Assembly: GCA_026399415.1 (NCBI GenBank)
Contig: JAPLQZ010000093.1
Span: forward strand, 1-44,659
DNA: 44,659 bases
From: Rhodocyclales bacterium
GTDB taxonomy: Bacteria > Pseudomonadota > Gammaproteobacteria > Burkholderiales > Rhodocyclaceae
Direction: 5' to 3'
The notes beneath the pieces are model-generated. The model saw only the letters and a list, made by a program, of their open reading frames with translations. It was not told the DNA's origin and ran no database searches. Both the position numbers and the translations under genes were made by a program. Positions within the stretch are counted from its first letter, which is position 1, and every line of letters begins with the position of its first letter. Below are positions 24,896 to 33,707 of this stretch, piece after piece.

Positions 24896-26377
24896 GTGAC
24901 CGCAAAACTGATCTTCGGCTCGCTTGAGCGTTCCGGCGCCGAGATCGACGAACGCGCCGCGCGACTGGCCGGCGGACTGGTCGGCCTCGGCGTCAATGAC
25001 GGCGACGTGGTGGCGGTGATGCTGAGGAACGATCCGGCCTATGTCGACATCATTCAAGGATGCCGCGTTGCTGGCGCGTACTACTGCCAGATCAACTGGC
25101 ACTTCAAAAGCGACGAGGCCGGCTTCATCCTCACCGACTGCGGCGCCAGGGTGCTGTTCATTCAGCCGGACCTGCTGGCGGCAATTTCCGGTGCGATCCC
25201 GCCGCAGTTGCGGGTGATCGTCGTGCATCAAGCGCAAGCCGACCCCTCCGACTTCGAAACCTGGCTGGCGGCGCAGCAACCCTACGCCGGCCCGTCGCGC
25301 ACGCCGCGCGGCCACATGGCCTACACCTCGGGCACCACCGGCCGGCCCAAGGGCGTGCGGCGCCTGCCGCCGACGCCGGAGCAGCAGGTGCTGGCCGCCC
25401 AAGTGGCGAAGGATGCGCTGGGCATTTATCCCGGCGTCCGCAGCCTGCTTTCGGCGCCGCTGTATCACAGCGCCCCCAGCTCCTTTGCCCAGCAGTCGCT
25501 GCTGCAGGGCTCCCTGTTCGTACTGGAGGAGAAGTTCGACGCCGAGACCACGCTGGCCCTGATCGAACGCCACCGCATCGAGACCGCGTATCTGGTGCCG
25601 GTGATGTATGTGCGCCTGCTGCGGCTCCCGGCGGAGGTGCGCACGCGCTACGACCTGTCCTCGCTCAGCTTCGTCGCCTCGACCGGGTCGCCCTGTGCGC
25701 CGGAGGTGAAGAAGGCCATGATCGACTGGCTGGGACCGGTGATTTTCGAGTCCTATGCCTCGAGCGAAACCGGGTATATCACCGTGATGCCGCCACAGGA
25801 GGCTGCGCGCAAGCCCGGCAGCGCCGGTCGCCCGGTCGGGGCGGCACAAATAAGCATTCTTGACGATGCGGGACGCGCATTGCCCGTCGGCGAAATCGGC
25901 ACCATCTACGCGCACCAGCCGGCCTACTCCGACTTCAGTTATCACCGCAACGAGGCCGCCCGTCGCGCCGTCGAGCGTGATGGACTCATCAGCGTCGGCG
26001 ACATGGGCTACCTCGATGACGAGGGTTTTCTGTTCGTCTGCGACCGTGCCTCGGATATGGTGATCTCGGGCGGCGTGAACATCTATCCGGCCGAGATCGA
26101 GCATGTGCTGATTACCCTGCCCGGCGTCGCCGACTGCGCCGTGATCGGCATTCCCGACGACGAATACGGCGAGTCGCTGGCGGCCCAGGTGGTCGCCGAA
26201 GCGGGCGCAACGCTCGACGCCGAAACGATCCGTTTCGGCTTGAGCGAGCGCATCGCCGGCTACAAGGTGCCGCGGCGCATCGACATCGTGGAAGCTTTAC
26301 CGCGTGATGACAACGGCAAGGTGGTCAAGCGCAAGATCCGCGATGCCTACTGGAGCGGCCGTTCGCGCAAAATATGA
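24896..26377 (+). CDS. AMP-forming acyl-CoA ligase (second copy)
   Basis: This adenylate-forming CoA ligase has about 493 residues. Motifs are MAYTSGTTGRPKGVRRLP, FESYASSETGYI, SVGDMGYLDDEGFLFVCDR, SGGVNIYPAEIE and DNGKVVKRKIRD with the catalytic lysine. The frame is open back to 24767, but residues encoded there do not resemble the family and the operator-like site (24852-24875) lies in that stretch. I therefore prefer the GTG at 24896, which gives the usual start just before LIFGSLERSGAEIDERAARLA. It is divergent from the flavoprotein-iclR unit. It is clearly distinct from the operon ligase, so it may activate a different intermediate. Confidence 0.85.
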   Translation: MTAKLIFGSLERSGAEIDERAARLAGGLVGLGVNDGDVVAVMLRNDPAYVDIIQGCRVAGAYYCQINWHFKSDEAGFILTDCGARVLFIQPDLLAAISGAIPPQLRVIVVHQAQADPSDFETWLAAQQPYAGPSRTPRGHMAYTSGTTGRPKGVRRLPPTPEQQVLAAQVAKDALGIYPGVRSLLSAPLYHSAPSSFAQQSLLQGSLFVLEEKFDAETTLALIERHRIETAYLVPVMYVRLLRLPAEVRTRYDLSSLSFVASTGSPCAPEVKKAMIDWLGPVIFESYASSETGYITVMPPQEAARKPGSAGRPVGAAQISILDDAGRALPVGEIGTIYAHQPAYSDFSYHRNEAARRAVERDGLISVGDMGYLDDEGFLFVCDRASDMVISGGVNIYPAEIEHVLITLPGVADCAVIGIPDDEYGESLAAQVVAEAGATLDAETIRFGLSERIAGYKVPRRIDIVEALPRDDNGKVVKRKIRDAYWSGRSRKI

Positions 26378-26433
26378 AATGAGCCGACACCCCAGGCCTC
26401 CGTCGATCTCGCCGAGGGACGAAATGCGCGTGG

Positions 26434-26450
26434 CGTGATACTGTTCTGAC
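26434..26450. promoter_or_regulatory. Half-site of the catabolic operator upstream of the alpha/beta hydrolase
   Basis: TGTTCTG (26442-26448) equals the right arm of the 12063 palindrome, but the left arm is poorly conserved. It lies 31 bases before the TTG start at 26480, similar to the spacing seen at the second ligase. Confidence 0.25.
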
Positions 26451-26479
26451 TACCGATTTTCCACATCAGAAAGCCTTCC

Positions 26480-27301
26480 TTGAAACACCGCAAGCTGCAT
26501 ACCCTGCATCGCCCGGCAAAGAAACAGAACGGGCATCCGCCACTGGTGTTCGTCCATGGCGGTTATATCCATGCCGGTTGCTGGGACGTTAACTTCCTGC
26601 CCTACTTCAGCAAGCTCGGTTACAACTGCCACGCCATCAATCTGTCGGGCCACGGCGGCAGCGAAGGGCGCGAGAATCTCGACAGCTACGACCTTGACCA
26701 CTACGCTGCCGACGTGGCGCAGGTGGTGGCCGAACTACCCGCCCCACCGGTGCTGATCGGGCATTCGATGGGCGCTGCGGTGGTGCAGCGCTACATGGAA
26801 AAGGGCACGGCGGCGGCGGTGATCATGATGGCGCCGGTACCGACCACCGGGCTCGCGGCCTGCACCATCCAGCTGACCCAACGGCAACCGGATTACCTCG
26901 CCGAGGCAGCGCGCGCCGTGCGCGGCAGGTACACCGAGAAAACCGTCCGGGTCATGCGCGAAGTGTATTTTTCACCGGACGTGACGCATGAGCAGTTTGA
27001 ATCCTTCAAACCGCTGGTACAACCGGAATCCATGACCGTGGTGACCGAAATGATGGCGCTGGCGTGGCGGCCGCTGATACGACGACCGAAGATTCCCGCG
27101 CTGGTCATGGGCGGCGAACTCGACGCGTTGTTCCCGTCCAACCTGCTCCACTTCACCGCCACCGGCTGGAACGCCGACACCTGCGTGATACCGGGCGCCG
27201 GGCACATGATCATGATGGAGCCGCAGTGGGCCTCTGCTGCCACCAAGATCGACAACTGGCTGAGCCGCCGGCTCGGGCTCAGCCATTCAGCAGCGACGTG
27301 A
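26480..27301 (+). CDS. Alpha/beta hydrolase (serine type)
   Basis: The 273-residue protein has HGGYIHAGCWD as the oxyanion region and S96 in LIGHSMGAA as the nucleophile. A likely acid lies in GGELDALFP and the histidine in GAGHMIMMEP. It fits esterases, lactonases or C-C hydrolases; the substrate is unknown. The start is a TTG, as no ATG or GTG lies near the family N-terminus, and ribosome-binding signal is weak. It follows the second ligase by about 100 bases and may belong to the same regulon. Confidence 0.82.
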   Translation: MKHRKLHTLHRPAKKQNGHPPLVFVHGGYIHAGCWDVNFLPYFSKLGYNCHAINLSGHGGSEGRENLDSYDLDHYAADVAQVVAELPAPPVLIGHSMGAAVVQRYMEKGTAAAVIMMAPVPTTGLAACTIQLTQRQPDYLAEAARAVRGRYTEKTVRVMREVYFSPDVTHEQFESFKPLVQPESMTVVTEMMALAWRPLIRRPKIPALVMGGELDALFPSNLLHFTATGWNADTCVIPGAGHMIMMEPQWASAATKIDNWLSRRLGLSHSAAT

Positions 27302-27336
27302 ACTGATCGCGAAACAAGAAACAAGGAAGGGCCGCC

Positions 27337-28011
27337 ATGTTCAGCAAAGCCACCTTTAACTTCCTCGGCGAACTCGCCGCCAGCAACGACAGGGTGTGGT
27401 TCGAGGCCAACAAACCGCGTTACGAAGCGCTGGTGCGAGAACCGGCGCTGGAATTCATCGCGGCGATGGCGCCGGTCCTGGCGAAGATTGCACCGCACTT
27501 TCGCGCCGAGCCGCGCAAGATGGGCGGCTCGCTGATGCGCGTGTTCCGCGACACGCGCTTCGCCCGCGACAAGAGCCCCTACAAGACCAACATCGGCATC
27601 CAGTTCCGCCACGAACTGGGCAAGGACGTCCATGCGCCGGGCTTTTACATGCACATCGCGAGCGACGAATGCTTCTTCGGCGCCGGCTGCTGGCATCCCG
27701 AGGCCGACGCGCTGGGCCGCATGCGCGACCTGATCGCGGCCAATCCGAAACGCTGGTTCGCCGTGCGTGACGACAAAAAATTTGCCGCGCACTGGGCGCT
27801 GGCCGGCGACAGCCTGACGCGGCCGCCGCGCGGCTACGCGGCCGATCATCCGGCCATCGAAGACCTCAAGCGCAAGGACTTCATCGGCCTGGCGTCGCTG
27901 TCCTTCGCCGAGGTCACGGCACCCGGACTGGTCAAGCTGGCCGGCACCCGCTTCGCCACGGCGGCGCCCCTGATGAAGTTTCTCTGCGAAGCGCAGGGCG
28001 TGCAGTATTGA
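27337..28011 (+). CDS. DUF2461 (TIGR02453) family protein
   Basis: The 224-residue protein has the full DUF2461 pattern: FLGELAASNDRVWFEANKPRYE, MGGSLMRVFRDTRFARDKSPYKTNIGIQF, GFYMHIASDECFFGAGCWHPE and a C-terminal DFIGLASLS. The family is widespread and uncharacterised, and I assign no function. An AAGGAAGG ribosome-binding site precedes the ATG. It is 19 bases upstream of truC on the same strand. Confidence 0.87.
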   Translation: MFSKATFNFLGELAASNDRVWFEANKPRYEALVREPALEFIAAMAPVLAKIAPHFRAEPRKMGGSLMRVFRDTRFARDKSPYKTNIGIQFRHELGKDVHAPGFYMHIASDECFFGAGCWHPEADALGRMRDLIAANPKRWFAVRDDKKFAAHWALAGDSLTRPPRGYAADHPAIEDLKRKDFIGLASLSFAEVTAPGLVKLAGTRFATAAPLMKFLCEAQGVQY

Positions 28012-28030
28012 CGCTGGCGGCACCGCCGCC

Positions 28031-28744
28031 ATGCTCGACATCCTCTATCGCGACGACTGCCTCGTCGCCATCAACAAGCCGTCCGGCCTGCTGGTTCATC
28101 GCAGCAACATCGACCGCCACGAAACGCGGTTCGCGCTGCAACTGCTGCGCGACCAGATCGGACAACGGGTGCATCCGCTGCACCGGCTCGACAAGGCGAC
28201 CTCGGGCGTGCTGTTGTTCGCCCTCGATGCCGACAGTGCGCGCGAGGTCGGCGGCCAGTTCGAGCGCAACGAAGTACATAAGCGCTATCTCGCCGTGGTG
28301 CGCGGCTGGCCCGCCGAAGCGGGCGTGATCGACCATCCGCTGTCGCGCCAGTTCGACGACTATGGCCGCAAGTTCCCGGCGGATAAGCCGCCGCCGGCAC
28401 TACCGGCGGTGACCGAATACCGCCGCCTGGCCTGCGTCGAATACCCGACCTCGCGCTATGCGCTGGTGAGGCTGACGCCGCAATCCGGCCGCCAACACCA
28501 GTTGCGCCGTCACTTGAAACACATCACCCACCCCATCATCGGCGACGCCAACTGGGGCAAGGGAATCCACAACCGCTTCTTCCAGCAGCGCTTCGGCTGC
28601 GGGAGGTTGCTGCTGGCGTGTACCGGGATCGAACTGCAGCATCCGCGGGACGGCGGCGAGCTCTCAATTGCCGCCCCGCTCTGCGACAACTTTGCAGGCC
28701 TGGTCAGCGTCCTGGGCTGGAGTCACGCTTGCGATCAAATCTGA
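28031..28744 (+). CDS. truC: tRNA pseudouridine(65) synthase TruC-like
   Basis: The 237-residue RluA-type pseudouridine synthase isomerises uridine, probably U65 of certain tRNAs. The catalytic motif HRLDKATSGVLLFA has D54. LTPQSGRQHQLRRHLKHITHPIIGD is the RNA-binding signature. It resembles E. coli TruC from the first residues (LDILYRDDCLVAINKPSG) and lacks the S4 domain of RluC/D. It probably shares a transcript with the DUF2461 gene. Confidence 0.87.
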   Translation: MLDILYRDDCLVAINKPSGLLVHRSNIDRHETRFALQLLRDQIGQRVHPLHRLDKATSGVLLFALDADSAREVGGQFERNEVHKRYLAVVRGWPAEAGVIDHPLSRQFDDYGRKFPADKPPPALPAVTEYRRLACVEYPTSRYALVRLTPQSGRQHQLRRHLKHITHPIIGDANWGKGIHNRFFQQRFGCGRLLLACTGIELQHPRDGGELSIAAPLCDNFAGLVSVLGWSHACDQI

Positions 28745-28845
28745 CCGGGCACAAGAGCCGGCACTAACGGAATATCCACTGACGTGACACCCATAGTTCC
28801 CCGGAGTAAGCTGTTCCGGGCCAAGTCCAACAACGAAAGCATTTT

Positions 28846-28875
28846 TTGAATACGCTCAGTCCATCGGAATATTTT
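28846..28875 (+). promoter_or_regulatory. Possible promoter of the sensor GGDEF-EAL gene
   Basis: There is a -35-like TTGAAT (28846-28851), an 18-base spacer and a -10-like TATTTT (28870-28875), just before the ATG at 28894. The match is only moderate and the leader would be short. Confidence 0.3.
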
Positions 28876-28893
28876 CAGAGATAATCAGTCCCG

Positions 28894-31692
28894 ATGAAAA
28901 CCTCTTCCGTTCGACGCTTCCTCGACCTCAAGGCCACGATTGCCATTTTCACCGTGGCGCTTTTTGTCAGCACCATATGGGCGCTGGCTCACAATCTGGA
29001 CAAGCGGGTTCGCGTCAACTTCAAGGAAGTCCTCGCCTCCCAGCAGTTCCAGACCGTCGAGCACGTCGCCAGGAGTCTCGATGAAGCAGTAAGGTTGCGC
29101 GTCAGCGCCCTTGCCGATACCGCTTCCCTGGTCAGTCCGGATTTGATGACCCGTCCGGATCGTTTGCATGGCTTCCTGGCAGAGCGCATGCCACTGGAGC
29201 GCTTCTTCAACACGGGTCTGTTCGTGGTCTCCCGCGAGGGTATTGGATTGGCGGACCTGCCGAACCTGGAAGGACGCGAAGGCGCCGGCCATGCTGAAAT
29301 GGATTACTTCAGCGAGGTCATGGCATCGGGAAAACCGGTGGTGGGCAAACCGGTCATGAGTCAATTCACGAAAAAGCCCGTCATCAATATCGCCGTACCC
29401 ATCAAGAATGGCAAGAACGAAGTCGTCGGCGTCCTGGTGGGCGGGAATCAAATTACCGGCAGCAATTTTCTCAGCGAAGTTCTGCCTTCCAAACTGCAGA
29501 TGGACGGCGACCTTCACATAATCTCCGAAAAGAATGGCATATACGTTTCGTCTACCGATCCGAGCAGAATCATGCAGCCTGCTCCGCCGGCAGGCATCAA
29601 CACGATGTACGACCGCTACAGGCAAGGTTACGAAGGCTCCGGGATCGCAGTTGACTCGCAGGGCGTCGAGAGCCTCATTTCGGCGAAACGCGTTGCGAGC
29701 ACCGGCTGGCTGGTCGTCGCCACGCTGCCGACAGCACTTGCCTTCAAACCGCTTGAATCGTTGCAAAGGGAAATTTACAAGGATGCCGGTCTGGCTTCGG
29801 TGATCATCGCCCTGCTGCTTTGGTTGTTCCTTCACAGCCAGATCAGCCCGCTCGGCCGTTCGGCACAGACCATCGATGCGATGACCGCCGGGCGGGAACC
29901 GCTGCGTCCCCTGCCCCGCGAGGGAGGCAAGGAGATCCGGCTGTTGATCGACAGCTTCAACAAACTGCAGGAACACATCAAGCAACAACAGAAATCGCTG
30001 CAGGCTCGAGAGGAGCAGATACAAGTTGCGGCGTCGGTGTTCGAAGGAACCAGCGAGGCGATTCTCATTTCCTCTGCGGACAACGTGATCGTTAGTGTCA
30101 ATCGCGCTTTTTGCAAAATGACCGGCTATGCCGAAAACGAACTCGTCGGACAAAATCCAAGGCTGCTGCAGTCGGGCCGGCACGGCCTGGCCTTTTACAA
30201 GGAGATGTGGTCGTCGCTGCAGAACGCCGGCCAATGGCAGGGAGAAATCTGGAATCGTCGCAAGAATGGCGAGATATATCCCGAACGGATTACCATTTCG
30301 GTGCTTTACGACGAAGCCGGCAAGGTACTCCGCCACATCGCCATCGCGGCGGATATCACCTCGCGCAAGAAGGCGGAAGACGAGATCAACAGCTTGGCCT
30401 TTTATGACCCGCTGACCGACCTGCCGAACCGCCGGCTGCTGCTCAACCGACTCAAGCAGGCGATGGCATCGAGCGCCAGAAGCAAAAATCATGGCGCGCT
30501 GTTGTTCATCGACCTGGACAATTTCAAGACCCTCAATGACACCCTCGGCCACGACATCGGCGACCTGCTGCTACAGCAAGTTGCCGAGCGACTATCCACC
30601 TGCGTGCGCGAGGGAGACACCGTGGCCCGGTTGGGTGGCGATGAATTCGTGCTGATGCTGGAAGACCTGAGCACAAACGCACTGGAAGCCGCGACCCAGG
30701 CCGAAACCGTGGGCGAAAAAATCCTCGCTACGCTCAACCAGCCCTACCAACTCGCCGCCTACGTCCATCACAGCACCCCCAGCATCGGTATCGCCTTGTT
30801 CACGAATCATCAGGAAACCATTGATGAATTGATGAAACGGGCCGATCTGGCCATGTATCAGGCCAAAGCCGCAGGTCGCAACAACCTGCGATTCTTCGAC
30901 CCGGAGATGCAGGCGGTGATCATGACCCGTGTTGCACTCGAGTCGGACTTGCGCGAGGGGGTTCTGAAAGGTCAGTTCATTCTTCACTACCAGGCTCAGG
31001 TGGCCGGCGAGGGCCGCATTACCGGCGTCGAAGTGCTGCTGCGCTGGGAACATCCCTCACGCGGCCTGGTGTCTCCCCTCGAGTTCATCACCCTGACCGA
31101 GGATACGGGCCTGATTCTGAAGTTGGGCCAGTGGGTGCTGAAAACCGCCTGTGTGCAACTCGCGACCTGGGCTGCCCGGTCGGAGATGGCGCATTTGAGC
31201 ATCGCGGTAAATGTCAGCGCCCGTCAGTTTCACCACCGCGATTTTGTCAATCAGGTGCTGGAGATACTCGACCAGACAGGAGCCAACCCGCAACTACTCA
31301 AGCTGGAACTGACCGAGAGCCTGCTGGTGCATGATATCGAGGATATCATCGCCAAAATGACCGTGCTGAAAGCCAAGGGAGTGAGTTTCTCGCTGGATGA
31401 CTTCGGCACGGGCTATTCGTCGCTTTCCTACCTGAAACGGCTGCCTCTGGATCAACTGAAAATCGACCAGAGTTTCGTCAGAGACATCCTCACCGACCCC
31501 AACGATGCCGCCATCGCGAAGATGGTGGTCTCCCTCGCCGAGAGCATGGGCCTGACGGTCATCGCCGAGGGAGTGGAAACCGAAGCGCAGCGGGATTTCC
31601 TTGAGCGCCAGGGCTGCCATGTCTATCAGGGGTATCTGTTCAGCCATCCGCTGCCGCTGAACGAGTTCGAGGCCTTCGTGAAACAGGCTTGA
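28894..31692 (+). CDS. Membrane sensor with PAS, GGDEF and EAL domains
   Basis: The 932-residue bifunctional c-di-GMP signalling protein has an N-terminal membrane segment (about 13-32), a large periplasmic Cache-like sensor (to about 290) and a second membrane segment. HAMP (about 310-365), PAS (about 375-490), GGDEF (about 500-665) and EAL (about 680-930) follow. GGDEF is intact at 581-585 with an I-site REGD at 572-575. The EAL motif is EVLLRW at 713, with NVSARQF, LELTES, DDFGTGYSSL, KID and AEGVETE all present. Both activities are therefore plausible. The ligand is unknown. It stands alone as a single transcription unit. Confidence 0.92.
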   Translation: MKTSSVRRFLDLKATIAIFTVALFVSTIWALAHNLDKRVRVNFKEVLASQQFQTVEHVARSLDEAVRLRVSALADTASLVSPDLMTRPDRLHGFLAERMPLERFFNTGLFVVSREGIGLADLPNLEGREGAGHAEMDYFSEVMASGKPVVGKPVMSQFTKKPVINIAVPIKNGKNEVVGVLVGGNQITGSNFLSEVLPSKLQMDGDLHIISEKNGIYVSSTDPSRIMQPAPPAGINTMYDRYRQGYEGSGIAVDSQGVESLISAKRVASTGWLVVATLPTALAFKPLESLQREIYKDAGLASVIIALLLWLFLHSQISPLGRSAQTIDAMTAGREPLRPLPREGGKEIRLLIDSFNKLQEHIKQQQKSLQAREEQIQVAASVFEGTSEAILISSADNVIVSVNRAFCKMTGYAENELVGQNPRLLQSGRHGLAFYKEMWSSLQNAGQWQGEIWNRRKNGEIYPERITISVLYDEAGKVLRHIAIAADITSRKKAEDEINSLAFYDPLTDLPNRRLLLNRLKQAMASSARSKNHGALLFIDLDNFKTLNDTLGHDIGDLLLQQVAERLSTCVREGDTVARLGGDEFVLMLEDLSTNALEAATQAETVGEKILATLNQPYQLAAYVHHSTPSIGIALFTNHQETIDELMKRADLAMYQAKAAGRNNLRFFDPEMQAVIMTRVALESDLREGVLKGQFILHYQAQVAGEGRITGVEVLLRWEHPSRGLVSPLEFITLTEDTGLILKLGQWVLKTACVQLATWAARSEMAHLSIAVNVSARQFHHRDFVNQVLEILDQTGANPQLLKLELTESLLVHDIEDIIAKMTVLKAKGVSFSLDDFGTGYSSLSYLKRLPLDQLKIDQSFVRDILTDPNDAAIAKMVVSLAESMGLTVIAEGVETEAQRDFLERQGCHVYQGYLFSHPLPLNEFEAFVKQA

Positions 31693-31749
31693 CGCCTGGA
31701 CGGTGATCGCTTTGCGAATGTGTAGCAAGCGCTGGGGGAAGTGACGCGA

Positions 31750-32292
31750 TCAATCCATGAATCCCCATGACTTTGTCTCGAAGTTGTAAGTTCTCCTGCC
31801 GAACGGTGGCATGGCTACGTACATGAGCGTATGACTCTCTCCCGCAATATAGCGAAAGCCGATGTCCCCGAAAGAGACCCTGGCTTTGGCAGGTATCTCT
31901 GCGATGAATTGCGGTGCGAGTTGATCGAGACGATCGGGATACTTGCCGTTGGCGGCCTTGTAGCTTTCAACCGCCGCGATGATTCGCTCTGCGCGTTCTT
32001 CGGCGATTTGCTTATTGATTGGAATCAGGCCCAAGACCACACCAACGGCTGCCAGGTAGATTGCAAACCGGATCAACCGCTCCTTTCGGCAGGCCGCATA
32101 TTTCCTGGCCAGAAGGCTTCTCGGCAAATAGACCAGGATCAGAAAAGCGCCGATCAGAAAAGCGTAGACGCCCAGTGCGTCGAGGAAAATCAGAAGGAGC
32201 GAGAGGCCTATGGGCCTGATCCATCTCGTCCATCCGGTGCCATAAGGCGAGACGACAGATTCGTCGCCGGGAGCGGCAGGAGCGGGGTTCAT
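31750..32292 (-). CDS. Small membrane protein with pilin-like C-terminal segment
   Basis: I do not recognise the family. The 180-residue protein (ATG at 32292) has three hydrophobic segments between about 25 and 95. They are followed by AERIIAAVESYKAANGKYPDRL and a short beta-rich tail (IGFRYIAGESHTLMYVAMPP). The segment with YKAANGKYPDRLDQL resembles the post-helix part of type II secretion pseudopilins, but there is no prepilin peptidase site. The frame is open upstream to 32499, but that part is low in credible features. It converges on the sensor gene. Confidence 0.6.
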   Translation of the reverse strand: MNPAPAAPGDESVVSPYGTGWTRWIRPIGLSLLLIFLDALGVYAFLIGAFLILVYLPRSLLARKYAACRKERLIRFAIYLAAVGVVLGLIPINKQIAEERAERIIAAVESYKAANGKYPDRLDQLAPQFIAEIPAKARVSFGDIGFRYIAGESHTLMYVAMPPFGRRTYNFETKSWGFMD

Positions 32293-32461
32293 TGGATGAG
32301 TCAGGGCAGTAGAAGAAATTTGAGTGTGCGCGAGTTCTTGCGAATTCGTCAATAGCGAGCGCTCGATGGAAGGCGACAGAAATGTGGTTGCACCGGCCCG
32401 AAGTGAATGGCCGACAGCCTGTCGCTGATTGATCGGATGTACATGCGATTTACGATCGGAT

Positions 32462-32490
32462 ACAAGAGTCGGCGCTGACGATACGGCGAC
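32462..32490 (+). repeat. Dispersed 29-nt repeat, copy C
   Basis: This intergenic copy contains the GAGTCGGCGCTG core with flanks ACAA and ACGATACGGCGAC. It lies about 80 bases upstream of the methyltransferase start. It is the closest match to the in-gene copy A. Confidence 0.65.
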
Positions 32491-32572
32491 GGAAAGCACG
32501 CATGCGCGTAAGATGGCGCCCTTTTCGTGCTTGCCCGCGTGGCAATCGCACTGTCTTTACCGAGAAGCCGCC

Positions 32573-33589
32573 ATGTCCGATACCCTCCTGCCCCTGCTTG
32601 CCGCCGCACTCGATGCGCGCGCCGAACTCCTGCCGCGCCTGCACACCGAGCAGACCGATGCCTACCGCTTGTTCCACGGCAGCGTCGAGGGCCATCCGGG
32701 CCTGACCATCGACCGCTATGGCGATCTGCTGCTGGTGCAGTGTTTTCACAGCCCGCTGACGACAGAAACGCTGACTGTGCTGGAGGCCTTTTACGCCGCC
32801 AGCTTGCCAGGAATGACGCTGGTCTACAACGATCGCAGCCACGCCAATTCGCGCATCGGCAATCCGCTGCCGGCCGATCAGCTCGCCGCCGCGATGGCGA
32901 CACGCGAGGCGCATGAAATGGGCGTCACCTACCGCATCCAGGGGCGCCACGCCGGGCAGGACCCGTGGCTGTTCCTCGACCTGCGCGCGGCGCGGCGGCG
33001 GGTCATGCAGGAGGCACCGGGCAAATCGCTGCTCAATCTGTTTGCCTATACCGGCGGCGTCGGCATTGCCGCCGCCAAGGCAGGCGCACGCTTCGTCGTC
33101 AATGTCGATTTTGCCGACTCCAGCATCATGGTTGGCAAGGAGAACGTGCGCCTCAACGATCTGCCGGTGCGCCCGCGCTTCGTCAAGAGCGACGCTTTCG
33201 CCGCCATGCGCCAGTACTCCAGCATTGGCCAGCCCGAGCGTGTGCGCGGCAAGCGCATGCCGCCCTTTCCGAAACTGGAGGCGCAAACCTTCGACCTGGT
33301 GTTTCTCGATCCGCCGCGCTACGCCAAGAGTTCCTTCGGCGTGGTCGATCTGGTGAATGACTATGCATCCGTATTCAAGCCGGCCCTGTTGTGCGTCAGT
33401 CAAGGCGGGACGCTGATCTGCACCAACAACGTCGCCGATGTGCAGCGCGACGTCTGGCTCGATCAGTTGCAGCGCAGTGCGGCCAAGGCCGGCCGGCCGA
33501 TTCGCGAAATGGAATGGATCATGCCGGAAGCCGACTTCCCGAGTTCCGACGGCCAGCCACCGCTGAAAATCGCCCTGCTGCGCGTCTAA
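32573..33589 (+). CDS. RlmI-like class I SAM methyltransferase lacking a PUA domain
   Basis: The 338-residue protein belongs to the 23S rRNA cytosine-C5 methyltransferase family (COG1092). Motifs are AYRLFHGSVEGHPGLTIDRYGD, the SAM-binding LNLFAYTGGVGIAAAKAGA and the catalytic LVFLDPPRYAKSSFG. E. coli RlmI (about 396 residues) begins with a PUA RNA-binding domain. Here only about 28 residues precede the family core. The ATG at 32573 is the best start; the frame is open to 32429 but includes the repeat copy C. Confidence 0.82.
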   Translation: MSDTLLPLLAAALDARAELLPRLHTEQTDAYRLFHGSVEGHPGLTIDRYGDLLLVQCFHSPLTTETLTVLEAFYAASLPGMTLVYNDRSHANSRIGNPLPADQLAAAMATREAHEMGVTYRIQGRHAGQDPWLFLDLRAARRRVMQEAPGKSLLNLFAYTGGVGIAAAKAGARFVVNVDFADSSIMVGKENVRLNDLPVRPRFVKSDAFAAMRQYSSIGQPERVRGKRMPPFPKLEAQTFDLVFLDPPRYAKSSFGVVDLVNDYASVFKPALLCVSQGGTLICTNNVADVQRDVWLDQLQRSAAKAGRPIREMEWIMPEADFPSSDGQPPLKIALLRV

Positions 33590-33707
33590 GTATCGATATT
33601 TACGGGCTATTTTGCCCGGACTCTGGCATAATGCGCGGTTCTCCGGCCCCATCCAGCACCCCGGGCCCGCCTTTTCCTCGAAATTCCCTGCCCACCGCAG
33701 GCACGCC

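Noticed and set aside
28800-28820. Hairpin CCCGGA...TCCGGG after truC as a terminator
   Set aside because: Six pairs with a nine-base loop and no T-run. It may be chance.
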